Shown here: positions 21,206-32,541 of the stretch, piece after piece
Numbering within the stretch: the stretch's first letter is position 1
Layout: each line of letters opens with the position of its first letter
Assembly (NCBI GenBank): GCA_916610825.1
Contig: OU744452.1
Span: 4,809,543-4,873,542, forward strand
DNA length: 64,000 bases
Source of the DNA: Haliclystus octoradiatus
Lineage: Eukaryota; Cnidaria; Staurozoa; Stauromedusae; Haliclystidae
Direction of reading: 5' to 3'
Made by a program: the position numbers and the translations under genes
Notes under the pieces: model-generated
The model's database searches: none
What the model was told of the DNA's origin: nothing
The model's input: the letters and a program-made list of their open reading frames with translations, nothing else

Positions 21206-23599
21206 GTGCAAATATTGAAACAGCTGTTCGTTCGTCTAAAGTATACTGTTTATTAGTGTCCTTAATTCCTATTGCTTCGAGATTCCAAAAATTTTCCACC
21301 TCTTTCTCTAGTTTGGTATGCGGTTTACAATCTACAAATAAAAACGATGATTTTGATTTTTTCCCAACAAAGGGATTTGAGCCAATTAATACGTAACCAA
21401 ATATAGTTCGCAATGCTCCAGGTAGAGAATCATCAGTTGGATGGCGTATTAGTTCCCCACATACTAATTGCAAAAAGAAATCGATACCAATTAAAACATC
21501 CACTTCAGATTCCTTATGGGGCAATTCATCTGCAATGCAGATATTCATTAAGTGAGTACAACGTTCCAAATCAATCTCAACAGCATCTAGTGGAGCACAA
21601 ATTTTTCCAGGTTTAACAATAGCATTGATATGAACTTTTATACTAGATTTATTCACAGGAGAAAGTCCAAAGTCAACACGACCAGTTTTTAAATGAGACA
21701 CTCTCTCATCAAATCCTGTAATTTGAATTAACTCTGTTTTGCATATATCTAATTCGATTCTCCTAGCTGCTTTATCTGTAACAAATGTCTCTTTACACAT
21801 TGAATCAAATGCTACTCTAACTTTAGATGATTTTCCTCTATTGGTCATTAATGCAACTGCAGATGGCATAATCTTTGACGTAAATACAGTTCTTCCTTTA
21901 GTAGATAAACAACGACTTTTAGAAGTATTTGCTTGGATAACACGTTCCGACTCTTCAGGTCGACTATCAAGATGTAGCAATTCATGACGAGATTTACCAC
22001 AATCATTTGTTGTGCATTTTGTCTTTCTAGTACATTCCATCCATCTATGATGAGGAGCTAAACATAAGTAGCACAATCCTTTTGCTTTAGTAAAATACCA
22101 CTTGTCCTTTATATCTAATTTTGCAAATAGAAAACAATTTTCCAAATCATGATTAGTCATCTCACAATGAATACATTTTGATCTTGCACCTCCTCTATTT
22201 CGACTTGTTTCCGTTGTAAGTGCTTGAGCAGAATATACCTTTGTATCTTTTTGATCGTCAGGTGGTTGTCTAATAACTTTTTTTACAGCTTTCTCTTGGT
22301 TCCAGTCAACCGTTTCTCTTGAACGTACCTCTCTTGAAAACCAATCACAAAATCTATTCCAAGTTGGGAATTCTTTATCTTCATACTTTGTGATTATTTC
22401 CTTTTCCCATTCTGTCTTCAAATCAGCTGGCAGCTTTGATTCCAGTATGGGAATTATTAATGCATGTAAAGGGTTGTCAATCTTATCTGCGTATGATTCT
22501 AATAAATGCATTTTCCCTGAAATTAAATCAAAGTTCGTCCTCAATTGCTTGGAATCCGAGCTGGTTGATAATTGTTGTACATCAATAATGGACTTCACTA
22601 TAGACCTGACAATCTGCCTAGGCTGTTCATAACGTGTTTTTACATGTTCCAATGCAGCATTATATGTTTCAACTAAAGAAGAAAATCCATCTAGACATCT
22701 AGAAGCCGTACCCTTCAATGATTGTCTAAGATACCGATACTTGTAAAAAGGGGACACCTTTGGGTTACTATGCACCACCGCATCAAATGATTCCCACCAA
22801 TAAGGGAAATGATTAATGTCTCCGTGGAATTCAGGGGGTAAAATACCATTTGGTAGGCCACCTGCTCTCTTCTCTTCTTCTTCTTCTTGATCTATTTTTG
22901 ACACTTCTTTTCTATGTTCAAACACAATTTCACTTAAGTTAGCGTGTCGATCAATGATACATTTTATCTCAGTGGCATCCAAATATATTCGTTTATCGTC
23001 AATTAAACCATTTATCTTTTCTTCGGATCGTTCCAACGACTTAATCCCTTCTTTTAATGCCACGTGGTTCCCTTTGCCTTTTAATCCAAAGCTGACTCCT
23101 TCTATTTTCTTCTTCAGATCATCAAAGAGCCAATTGAAACGGTCGACGATTAATTTGGGATCTTCTCCGACAGTACTGTCTAGGCTGAGAGGGCTAGATG
23201 ATCTTTGTCTCTCAGATAACGCATTACCAGGTGAAAGTTCACTAATAACTTTTAACAGTCTCTCTTCACGTATTGAATTTTCTTGCTGCAATCTAGCACT
23301 TTCTTGCTGCAATCTATCTTCACGTTTTGCATTTTCTTGCTGCTGTTGCTGCATAATTTGCATCATCATTTGCATCATCGATGACGTTTCAAGATTTATA
23401 GCTACGCTATTACTGGCATTAATTGCATCAGTTTCATCAATTGCATCATCATTGTCACTTTCATCAGAAGGTTGAGCTTCTTCTATACGCTTAATTAGTT
23501 CTGCCCTTGTACCAGCATCAGTTAACCAAGTTCAATACATGCTGCTTTCAACCCTTCTAATTTCAGTTGTTTCAAATTTCTTTCGATTATGGGTGGCAT
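21200..23599 (-). pseudogene. gag: BEL1 Gag with zinc knuckles and aspartic protease, up to the RT junction
   Basis: The likely start is the ATG at 23,599-23,597, opening with MPPIIERNLKQLKLEGLKA, a SAP-like motif. A single-base frameshift near 23,523 separates this leader from the long frame. Then come a Q/E-rich coiled coil (QESARLQQENSIREERL), the DUF1759-type Gag core (FHGDINHFPYWWESFDA, YRYLRQSLKGTASRCL), two cysteine/histidine knuckles (CIHCEMTNHDLENC, CYLCLAPHHRWMEC), and the DUF1758-type aspartic protease (VAFDSMCKETFVT, VDVLIGIDFF). The frame then enters Pol (FWNLEAIGI, DERTAVSIFAQEN) and is cut by the foreign block. In the active site the residues after Asp are Ser-Met, unlike the usual DSGS, and this may impair the protease. 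Confidence 0.82.
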
Positions 23600-23804
23600 A
23601 TTAGCAAATTATTTCAATAAATCAATTCAAGCTAAATGCTATTGTACAATGTTCAACGTCAGTATTGTGTTGTTCAATCAGAACATCAATCACAATCTGC
23701 AGTACGTACGATTGTACATCAATCTAAATCCACCAAGAGGGCTTTCCAAATAAGCAAAATAACATCAATAATATACATCAGTATAGTCAGGGATTCAAAT
23801 AATG

Positions 23805-24141
23805 TTGTGAGCTACGCTCTTAAATCTAAAAACACCATGGAGTCATTCATTTCACATAAATCTAATCATCATAATCAATAATAATTCAAGACCATTTGAA
23901 TCTTAAACGACTACATTTCTAAATATCTTTAACACAAAAGTCAACAAAACTATGCTATACGAGCACATCCGTTAGGAAGTTACATAATTCCAAGAAACTC
24001 TAAATGATTCTACGAAACTATACAGTGAAACCAAATCGCTTGGGTGGCGACGACTTCCGTCCAATTCTTGTTAACTTACTTAACTTACTTATATTTAAAT
24101 TGTCAACAATGTTCTCGTTATCCGTTGTTGGATCCACAACA
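23805..24141 (-). repeat. BEL1 5' LTR (right)
   Basis: 337 bp, nearly identical to 11,746-12,082. No TGG-type primer-binding site follows its inner end; the adjacent minus-strand sequence is TTATTTGAATCCCTGAC. Confidence 0.85.
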
Positions 24142-25017
24142 TCTAAAGAATGGCCCAGGGTCCCGTTACAAGCATTATCCCTGGGACCCCAAGCATTCCT
24201 AAAACAACCCACATAGTGTCCACTTCGAAAGATTCAAGTCAGGACCAACTAAATCAACCCAGTCAGCCACTAGAGCCCATCAGTCAAGCAGACGCACCTA
24301 CCTAGCCTGGTCAAGCTATAGCCATGAACCTCTTCAGTCATGCTGGTAAAGAATATCTGGTGATTGTTGATCGTCTTTCTGGATGGCCAGAAGTATATGA
24401 CCTTGGTAGAGGAGGAAGCAATACTGACGATGTCGTAGAACGCATAACTCAATGGAGCGCTAAACTTGGCATTGCAGTCAACCTAGAATCTGATGGTGGC
24501 CCACAGTTCAAGTCACAAGACTTCAAAAAATTTTGTCAAGTGTGGGGTATAAAGCATGATCCCTCTTCCCCATACAACCACCTAAGCAATGGATTTGCCG
24601 AAGCAGCAATTAAATCTATGAAGACTTTAGTAAAGAAAACCACGCCTGAAGGAATATTAATACAAAGGAATTTTTGGAAGGTCTTAGAAAGACCCCCAAA
24701 AAGGATGGAATATCGTCAGCCCAACACCTCTTTGGACGCCCAATTCGATCACGCCTGCCAGTTGGACCCGCAATATTTTGTAAAGATATAAGAGAAGAAA
24801 TCAGCGCTGCTGATAAGAAAGCTATCACTCTCCGGCAGAAGGCAAAGGCCTACAAGGACCAACATTCCAAACCCTTAGAAGATATATTACCTGGTACAGT
24901 AGTATTGGTACAAATTCCGAAAACACAACAGTGGGACACCGTTGCCAGCATAATTGAAGCATATGAAGGTCGACACAGCTATCTAGTAAAGACAGAAACA
25001 AACCGCCTCAAGTGACG
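24142..25017 (+). pseudogene. Gypsy integrase, frameshifted
   Basis: Resumption of the gypsy pol gene to the right of BEL1. After an in-frame stop near 24,305 the core reads FSHAGKEYLVIVDRLSGWP (first catalytic Asp), ESDGGPQF (second Asp) and NGFAEAAIKSMK (Glu), the D,D35E triad that joins element DNA to the target. A frameshift near 24,680 moves the remainder to another frame: AQHLFGRPIRSRLPVG, then PGTVVLVQIPKTQQWDTV and IEAYEGRHSYLVKTE, a chromatin-contact-type C-terminus. It stops at 25,013-25,015 and is followed by a lysine/aspartate-rich tail encoded downstream. The preceding ~150 bp (24,142-24,300) are of uncertain origin. Confidence 0.8.
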
Positions 25018-25186
25018 TAACCGACGATTTCTCCGCCCTTACCATCAAGACCCCGCCCAAGGCAAAGACCAAGGCAAAGATCAAGACAAAGATAAGGCAA
25101 AGGTCAACAACAAAGTTCAACCCGTATCCGTCGTACTCCGAATTGATATCAGCCATAAAGACGAAAAAAGGTAGTGAACTTATGTC

Positions 25187-25200
25187 TCCGAGGGGAGGCA
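25187..25200 (+). promoter_or_regulatory. Gypsy polypurine tract
   Basis: GAGGGGAGGCA lies directly before the right LTR, the expected place and composition for the plus-strand primer. Confidence 0.7.
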
Positions 25201-25404
25201 TGTAGTATATAATAATTAATAATACTAATATTTACAACATCATTAAACTAATCACATTTAGTTGTAAATTAGGCACACATGAGTGTATTGCACAGCGTTG
25301 TAAACTAACACGTATATGATTAATAAAACAGAGTTACACAAGTTATCTTGATGTTTGGTCGTTTGTCTTATTTCGTCCTTAAAACTCTATAATACAATCT
25401 TACA
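25201..25404 (+). repeat. Gypsy right (3') LTR
   Basis: Matches 9,962-10,166 and is followed by the target duplication GTGAT at 25,405-25,409. Confidence 0.9.
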
Positions 25405-25409
25405 GTGAT

Positions 25410-26052
25410 CTATCTGGATGCCTCTTTCTAGATCAAATGTGTACTGTCAATCGTTTTCTGTATCTACTTTTAAATTTACGCTATTTCCATTTTATGTAAG
25501 GCGGGGATTCACGATGCCATTTTTGATGCAATTGACTTGAAACACATATCAATGGATTCGTTATTAACCAGAGGCGTACATGGCCGGCTTCATTTCTTAA
25601 ATAAATACATCGAAGTTGATAAAAACCAATGAAAACTGTTTTCATTTTCAACAACTATGCTTTCTCAGACTGAATCGCTAACTAAGCAGTTTCGCACTTG
25701 AATGACTTTCTATTGTCTCTGAGCAACAGTGCAGATCGATCTTTTGTTTCGTGTATGGTCATGCGTCAGAATGGAAATTATTTAATCAATGTTTTTTGAA
25801 AATTATTTATAAACTGTTCGGATAGGAACGATATCACATTTGTAAACAAACCCATGCTGGGGAAATTCATATTTATTCAACATAATCTCACATGTCTACT
25901 GATAATGATAGCTGGCAATTTTACTGCAATGAAAAGACATTAATATAGAAAACAATATACATACAAACTTCTTCTTCATCATCGACAACAAATTATTATT
26001 ATTATTATAGATGAGCGATCGCATATATAGATTTAACGAGGATTCAAATGCG
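25410..26052. other. Spacer between the gypsy and BEL2 insertions
   Basis: About 640 bp without a recognisable gene. The left end (CTATCTGGATGCC, CTAGATCAA) continues the pre-insertion sequence found before 9,957, which also contains ATCTATCTAGATC. Confidence 0.5.
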
Positions 26053-26057
26053 ATGAC

Positions 26058-26535
26058 TATCACAAAGTTTGAAGGGATTATGCCAATGATAGAGGACTGT
26101 ATAGCAAGTTCATTAATTTCCTTCAATCTTTGGTCTTTATTATTCAACAATAAGCCCAATTCAATAAACAATATAAATAGAATATTAGGCAATTCTATTT
26201 CAAAGCAGACAAAGTAGTTGGTTGCCTGTAACTGCGACTCAAAGAAGAAACTTTAGTAATAAGTTAACAAAATATTTATAATTAAATCAAAGACATGCTA
26301 TCATCGCCAGCCAGCCACAGTTACAGAACACAATATAATTAAAGGGTGCAGTAGCCTTGTATATTTTGCTATTGCACCATACTTTACAAACAACCAATCA
26401 TAAAGCAACACAAGACAATCACACGTATCAACTTTAGCTCTAAGTCCAATGTACTAATTACAAACACGCTAGGTACAAAACATAGTTACAACACACAAAC
26501 GAGGTTAATATTAAAGTGAGGATCAGACGATCACA
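26058..26535 (-). repeat. BEL2 3' LTR (left)
   Basis: Begins on the minus strand with TGTGATCGTCTGA and ends CAAACTTTGTGATA. Preceded on the plus strand by the target duplication ATGAC. Confidence 0.88.
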
Positions 26536-26660
26536 CTCCCACACAGTGAAGAATCCACTTCACTACTAATTTCGTTTATATTTATATTTTAATACAGATG
26601 TTGCTATCATTATCTATAAAAATTAATCATTATCTATTATAAAAAATTCTAAAATTTATG

Positions 26661-27958
26661 CTATTGAATTTTCGTTGCTTCCAGGAGGCACATTTTTGCA
26701 ATCGGTCTTACAAGCGTGGTTGTAGCTGTCTTTACAGTTGCTGAACGGACATGACCATCTGGAGAGATTTTGACATCTTGCACCACCGCCATAGGCCACT
26801 TTCCACGTTGTCTTCATCACAGATCATTACCAGATCGCCAATGGCAATATCACGTTGGATTTGGGTCCATTTGTTCCTTTCTTGAAGAATAGTGACATAC
26901 TCCTTGAGCCATCTCTGCCAGAACTGGTTGACAAGTGCCTGGGAACGGCGCCAACGTTTCCTTAGTAGTAAATCTGTAGATTCAAACTGACCTGGTGGAG
27001 AACAATCATTAGCACGCAACAACAAAAAATGGTTAGGGGTTAGTGGTTCAATGTCTTTTGGATCATTAGACAGGTTAGTAAGGGGACGGCAATTTAGCAC
27101 ACGTTCTACATCACACAAAATCGTATCAAAAGTTTCAGGATCTACAACTTGCTGATTCATGATCACACGAAAAGCCTTTTTTACTGATTGGACTAGGCGC
27201 TCCCATACACAACCGAAATGAGCAGCACTAGGTGGATTGAAATGCCACGTCACACAATGTTTCAACAAATGATTATATATTTTAGATTGATCTAATTCTG
27301 TCAAGGCTGATTTGATCTCTCTTTCCGCACCTACAAAATTAGTGCTGTTGTCGGAAAATATTTCTGTAGGGCTGCCTCTACGTGCCATAAATCGCCTTAG
27401 CACCATGATAAAATGGTCTGTATCCAGCGACGATGTTGATTCTAAATGCAGCGCACGGGTGCTGAAACAGGTAAAAATGCAACCCCATCTTTTAACGTCG
27501 CTACGTTTTACTTTGACTGGGTATGGCCCAAAGAAATCGACCCCTACAACATCAAAAGCAGTGGATGAATTAAATCTTTGAGGCGGAAGATCTGCCATTA
27601 GTTGTGATGACCTCTTGGCAGCTAACTTTTTACATGTTAGACATTGGTGTGCAAATGACTTTACTAAGGATTTTAATTTCGGTATCCAAAAAGTTTGTCT
27701 AATTGATGTTACAATGCTATTAATCCCACAATGGGTTAACTCAGAATGCTTGTCACACACAATAGCAGTTGCCAATGAACACTTACTCGGAATTATGATT
27801 GGATGTTTGACGTCAAAATCAATGTTTGTATGTGCCAAACGGCCACCCACACGAAGTACTCCAAATTTGTCCAAAAAGGGGGACAATGATAACAATGTAG
27901 ACTTCTTTGGAAGGGACTTACCATTTTCCAATGCATTCACCTCTGCAGCAAAAAGGTT
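26661..27958 (-). pseudogene. BEL2 integrase
   Basis: Long frame 27,940-26,732 plus a shifted tail to a TAG at 26,661-26,663. It carries FGVLRVGGRLAHTN, a zinc-binding HH-CC motif (HSELTHCGINS, HQCLTCKK), the catalytic core GVDFFGPY, FSDNSTNF and CVWERLVQSVKKAF (D,D,E), and the DUF5641-like tail LVNQFWQRWLKEYV and IAIGDLVMICDEDN. The frame changes near 26,806; the last ~45 codons, including a PIAKMCLLE end typical of Pao elements, are read in another frame. It would integrate element DNA if intact. Confidence 0.85.
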
Positions 27959-29600
27959 TTTTGAACATACCTAGAAATGCAGGAAGTTGCTTTTTGAAAC
28001 AATGCTGGTGAAATGTTGAGAGATGACTGCTTGTTCTTGTTACGACACCTGTCGATAAACTGAAAAATGCGGCACACAACCTTGCATAACTTGAAAAAAG
28101 AGGAATAACGATCAACAAATTGTAAAAGGAATTCAGGTGGGCTAACATTAACTGCGTTGACCATATCGACTCTTTTGAGTTCCTTATCATTGTTAAATAC
28201 AGCAAATGTTTTATGATCAGGCCATTCAGATTGCAGTGACCACAAAAAACTTGGACCATTTTTCCATTCTAATTTAGAACAAAATTCAGACGGCATGATA
28301 CCACGAGAAGCAATATCTGCAGGGTTCAGATTTCCTGGACAATGTCTCCATTGACTGGGAAGACTTGACTCCCTAATTTCTGTTACCCTATTAGCAACGA
28401 AGGTCTTAAAACGCCTTGAATTGTTATTTATATAAGCCAAAACTGTGCGAGAGTCCGTCCAGTAAAACAATTCATCAAGGTTAAAATCCAACTCTTCAAT
28501 CAAAAATTGACTTACCCTAACAGCAAGAACAGCAGCTTGCAATTCTAAACGGGGAATAGTTATGGGTTTGAGAGGGGTGCATCTTGATTTAGCACCAACA
28601 AAGGAACAATGAATGTTCCTGTCCTGTGAAAATCTCAAATAGCAAACAACTCCGAGACCAAGTTCTGATGCATCACAGAATAAATGCAGCTCAACTCTAC
28701 ACCCAGGAGGAAATTTTTCGTAAGCATCACCGCGGAAACAGCGTGCAATGGAAACATCACTAATAGCACAAATTTCATCTAACCATTTTTGCCATCTATC
28801 ACAATACGCTGATGGAAGAATGTCATCCCAATCAACATTATCCTTCCATAAGTCTCGTAAGATTTTCTTAATTGGTAGTAAAATTGGGGCTAAAAAACCA
28901 TCTGGGTTAAAAATCGAGCTTACAGTCGATAGAATGCCTCTTTTTGTTGAAGGTTTATTCAAGTTACCTAAAGTAAAACAAAATTGGTCAGTCTCAACAT
29001 TCCAATTGACACCCAGGGTTCGCTCAGTTAAGGAATCATCCTTATCTAGGTTGATAACACTTTACCCCAGGAGTTCTTGGGAATGCTTTTTAAAACGTTT
29101 TTTGAATTGGAAACAAATTTCGTTAGGTTAAAACCACCATTTTTGAGTGCTAAAGTTAATTTAATACGGGCATTAATAGCTTCCTCTTCAGTTTCAAATG
29201 AAGCCAAACAATCATCCATATAAAAATTTCTCAGAATAATTTTAACTACTTCCTCACCAAATTCAAGTCGACTGTCCGTGGCTGTTTTACACAGTGCAGA
29301 AATAGCACAACAGGGAGACGAAGTTGCACCAAATCCATGAACGACCATGCAATACTCTAACAAAGGTTTCAGTGGATCACCGTCTTCCCACCACAATATC
29401 TTCAAAGTTTGGCTATCTTCGAGTGAAGTTGAAACCTGAAAAAACATTTTTTCAATATCGGCAACAAGAGCCACAGGGGCTCGTCTAAATCGAAGCAAAC
29501 AACCCAGCAAATTATTCAATAGATCAGGTCCCGTATAAAGACAATCATTGAGAGAAACCCCATGGAATTTCGCCGCAGCGTCAAAAACAATGCGCATTTT
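27937..29600 (-). pseudogene. BEL2 reverse transcriptase and RNase H, two frames
   Basis: Frame 29,597-29,046 holds the RT palm: RIVFDAAAKFHG, SLNDCLYTGPDLL, VALVADIEKMFFQV and FYMDDCLASF (YMDD catalytic box). A frameshift near 29,050 leads to frame 28,962-27,937 with GILSTVSSIFNPDGFLAP, RNase H (LHLFCDASELGLG, FVGAKSRCTPLK, IPRLELQAA, YWTDSRTVLAYI) and a connection domain (WRHCPGNLNPADIASRG). Another frameshift near 27,945 leads to the integrase. Confidence 0.87.
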
Positions 29601-30840
29601 TCTTTACTGGGTGATACACTGCATGATGTGGAAGATACCATATGCGAGCAGGCAGCGGATCGCAAACTATTTCGCTAGATAATTTAGCAAAACCCCCAGA
29701 AATATAACCTTGCATAATATCTCGATATTCAGAGGCGAATTGAGAATCCTGCAACATTTTTCTACGCAAGGGCTGAAGTCTAGAAAGGGCCATGCATTTG
29801 TTGTACGGTAGGGTGGTATCTTTCTTCCAAAGCATCCCAACTTTATAATGACCATCAACAAGATTCATGCTATCTAGGATTGGAAGGCACTTAAGATCAT
29901 CCTGCGAATACGGTTTATCAAAGTAGTGTTTTTCACCTAAACTATCAACCGACCAAAATTGATCCCATTGATAAGCAAGATTGTCATTGTTTGCTATAAG
30001 GGCATTTACATGGGCGCCATAAGCATCACCATAATCAACAGAGTTTCCCATAAGTGTCCAGCCTAATTTTGTTTCGACAGCCAGCGGACCATCAACAATG
30101 CCTTGGAGAGTATCAAGATGACGTAAAAATTCAGGTGAATCGGCACCAATTAACAATTCAACATCTCCTTTCAAATCCCTAAAACCAACAGAGAATGAAT
30201 CCCGAGCAAAAGTGTAACTGGACCTCCCTGTGACACCGCATGGTAAAGAAAAATTGTTCAAGGAACAAACATGGTTAAGATCAAGTAAAGTTGAATTAGG
30301 ACCTTGGACCATGAGGTCGACATACGCAACGGATGTGCAACAACCTTTGCCCAAAACTGTATTTAATGTTAAGTTCGCACGAGTTCCTTTCAAACCTAGA
30401 TTACTACAAATACGGGAATTGATCAAAGAAATAGAACTCTCAGAATCTAACAAAGCATTGATTTTAAGTGATCCGTTTGGGCCAACAACAACAACAGGCA
30501 ATATAGGTAATTGGACCGGTCGGCCTAGCATTTGCATTTGGAAAGGGGGCTGCAGCAGCAGCCATCGGTCCTGCAGATCTAAACCTAGAAGGATCATGCA
30601 AAAAGTATGATGATTGGTTTTATTACACGTAATGCATTTTACTTGGTTAGGGCATTTATCACTACGATGGTTGGGAACAAAACAACGATAACAAACCTTA
30701 GCAGTCTTAGCGGTGGCCAAAACAACATCACGATCAGGTGGAGTAGTGCATTTTCGTGACAAATGATCACTCAAACAAAATATACATGACAAAGAAACAT
30801 TCTCCGTTAACGTAGCGAATGATGAGGCTGTTTTTGAAGC
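29581..30840 (-). pseudogene. BEL2 zinc knuckles and aspartic protease
   Basis: Frame 30,792-29,581. Three cysteine clusters come first (CIFCLSDHLSRKC, CYRCFVPNHRSDKC, CITCNKTNHHTFC). Then the DUF1758-type aspartic protease follows with INALLDSESSISLIN (active-site Asp) and DVELLIGADSPEFL, followed by the linker into RT (VETKLGWTLMG, MQGYISGGFAKL, YLPHHAVYHPVKK). The frame breaks in an A run near 29,588 exactly where the RT frame begins, consistent with one missing base. Confidence 0.83.
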
Positions 30841-31856
30841 AGATCAACTTAAATTGCACCATACAGCGTCGTTTAAGATGTTAAATTCCGTTTCAACAAA
30901 TCATACGAAATCATTCAAGGTGGCAAATTTGTCACCCTGTTGTAATTGATACGCACGACGTACCCACTTCCGTCGTTATCCGTCCGGGAGTCGCGATGCG
31001 ATATTCAACAAAACGGGCGAAGAATTAACATCGGCAAAAAAATCAATAGAGGTAAAGGCAGCCTGGGCGGCGAGCAAACTATGATAAAAAGATTGTAAAT
31101 CCTTTACATTGTCATCCTGTACAATTTTGCATTTTTGCAATTTTTGTATGTGTGCTCTTGAAATTCTGCTTCTGTTACCGAACTGCTTTTTAATGAATCA
31201 AGCGCTTTTAAATAGCCAAGTTCGCTGTGAGGTAAACCTCCAACTGCAGAAAGAGCTGTACCCTCTAAGAGACTCACAAGGTGGGTCATTTTAATGCTAC
31301 TCGATAAAGTTCTTCTGTCGTCAACTTGGGAGTTGAAGGCGGCCATAAAATCATTGTACTTAAGGGGATCTCCATTAAAAGGGGTGATTTTCAAATTAAG
31401 ACCTATTAGGGTGTCTCCCAAAGCCGTGATGTCATCAGCATAATGAGAAAACAAGGGATCATTTGCGACATTTGGTCTACTAGAACAAGCACCATCATCA
31501 GACAAAGTGGACACAGGAAGATCCGATTGGTCTGATTTTATTGACATTAATTGAGGATCGGGTTTTGCTAAAGATGAATCAGATTGTAAAACGTCTTACT
31601 TTGGCACCTTAGAACGAAACGTGGATTGGATTTTGTAAAAACTGCATTGTACATTTGACAACTCCTTTGTTAATAACAATTGGGTTTCATCATTAACAGT
31701 TGGAAATAATTTGTCAAATGCAGACGTAAAATTGTGAAATTGCTCAGTAAGCAATTCAAAAAAATCGAGACGATCATCGGCGGACTCTGAGCTTTCTAAC
31801 AATTCCAAGGTGACAAAATAGCGAGTCTGGGCGAGTTTAAGTTTTCCCTCCGCCAT
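30841..31856 (-). pseudogene. gag: BEL2 Gag, several frameshifts
   Basis: The start is the ATG at 31,856-31,854 (MAEGKLKLAQTRYFVTLEL). A stop near 31,597 separates this from frame 31,547-31,104 (SALLEG-type DUF1759 core: ITPFNGDPLKYNDFMAAF, SIKMTHLVSLLEGTALSAV). The remainder down to 30,841 reads in pieces (LLNIASRLPDG, RRKWVRRAYQLQQGDKF). The N-terminal part is leucine-rich and helical. The protein would form the particle shell. Confidence 0.75.
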
Positions 31857-32541
31857 AGCAAAGAACAAAAAGGAAAGAAATCAAAGAGAAATTAAGACTT
31901 GATGCGCCTGCTCTCAGTGTATCAGGGCCACAAATGCAATACAGTATATCACTTACCAACAACCTAACAATTATGTACGTAGGCCTACAACGTCCAATGA
32001 AATGAGATGGTGTAACCAGCCAAAATAACTTCAATGCAATGTTTGATGACACAGCAAAATTCCACGCCCAAGAAAGAATAGAATTCAATGGAACACGTGA
32101 GACATGTAAAAAGAAGATTGCAACAAAAATTAACTTTAACAGATATTATTATTATTAATTTATTTCACTAATTTGCTATCATTCAACATTTAAACAACAA
32201 CATTTCAAATTTAAACAACCAACATTTCAACATTTTAAAATTCAAAAATTTCAAACAAATTTCAACAAAAAATTTCAACAATTCAAAACTAAAGGCTAAA
32301 TTTTATGAACAGATTTATCATTTTATTTAGACGGTCAGCATGCGTTGAAGTTGTTGTAATGTCAGTCGTGTGTCAAATATTTAATTTTCAAAGATTGCTA
32401 ACTACAGAAAAAACAAAACTGTACTAAGTGCCAGCACTAAAACTACACTAACTGCAGAAGTACGAAGGACAAGAGTATAGTATAACTAAATAAATGTTCA
32501 ATATCAAATTTCAAAAGACATACCGTTTGTTCGACAGACCA
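31857..32541 (-). other. BEL2 5' leader and primer-binding site
   Basis: About 685 bp between the 5' LTR and the Gag start. The first bases inside the LTR (minus strand from 32,541) are TGGTCTGTCGAACAAAC, a TGG-starting primer-binding site. The middle (32,150-32,310) is low-complexity sequence of CAACATTTCAAA-like words. I see no coding region. Confidence 0.65.

Larger units (their letters stand above)
11746..24141 (-). mobile_element. BEL/Pao LTR retrotransposon BEL1, nested in gypsy and split by a 5.9-kb block
   Basis: Minus-strand element: 5' LTR 24,141-23,805, Gag/protease 23,599-21,200, foreign block about 21,200-15,316, reverse transcriptase to integrase 15,315-11,959, 3' LTR 12,082-11,746. 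The LTRs differ at only about three of 337 positions, so the insertion is young compared with its gypsy host. No clear target duplication is seen: the left flank ends CCTAATA and the right begins TCTAAAG. This fits loss of gypsy sequence at the right junction. Confidence 0.85.
9962..25404 (+). mobile_element. Ty3/gypsy LTR retrotransposon hosting a nested BEL/Pao element
   Basis: Bounded by 205- and 204-bp LTRs with TGTAGTATA...TCTTACA ends and a perfect 5-bp target duplication. Order: LTR, primer-binding site, Gag (10,284), protease (11.2-11.7 kb), nested BEL1 (11,746-24,141), integrase (24.2-25.0 kb), polypurine tract, LTR. Reverse transcriptase and RNase H are absent on both sides of BEL1, so part of pol was deleted before or during the nesting. 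I count about eight or nine differences between the LTRs. Confidence 0.85.

Noticed and set aside
23785-23805. Unusual primer-binding site for BEL1 complementary to a tRNA T-arm
   Set aside because: The words AATCCCTGAC next to the LTR recall a T-arm, but no tRNA could be matched by eye and the LTR end is uncertain by a few bases.
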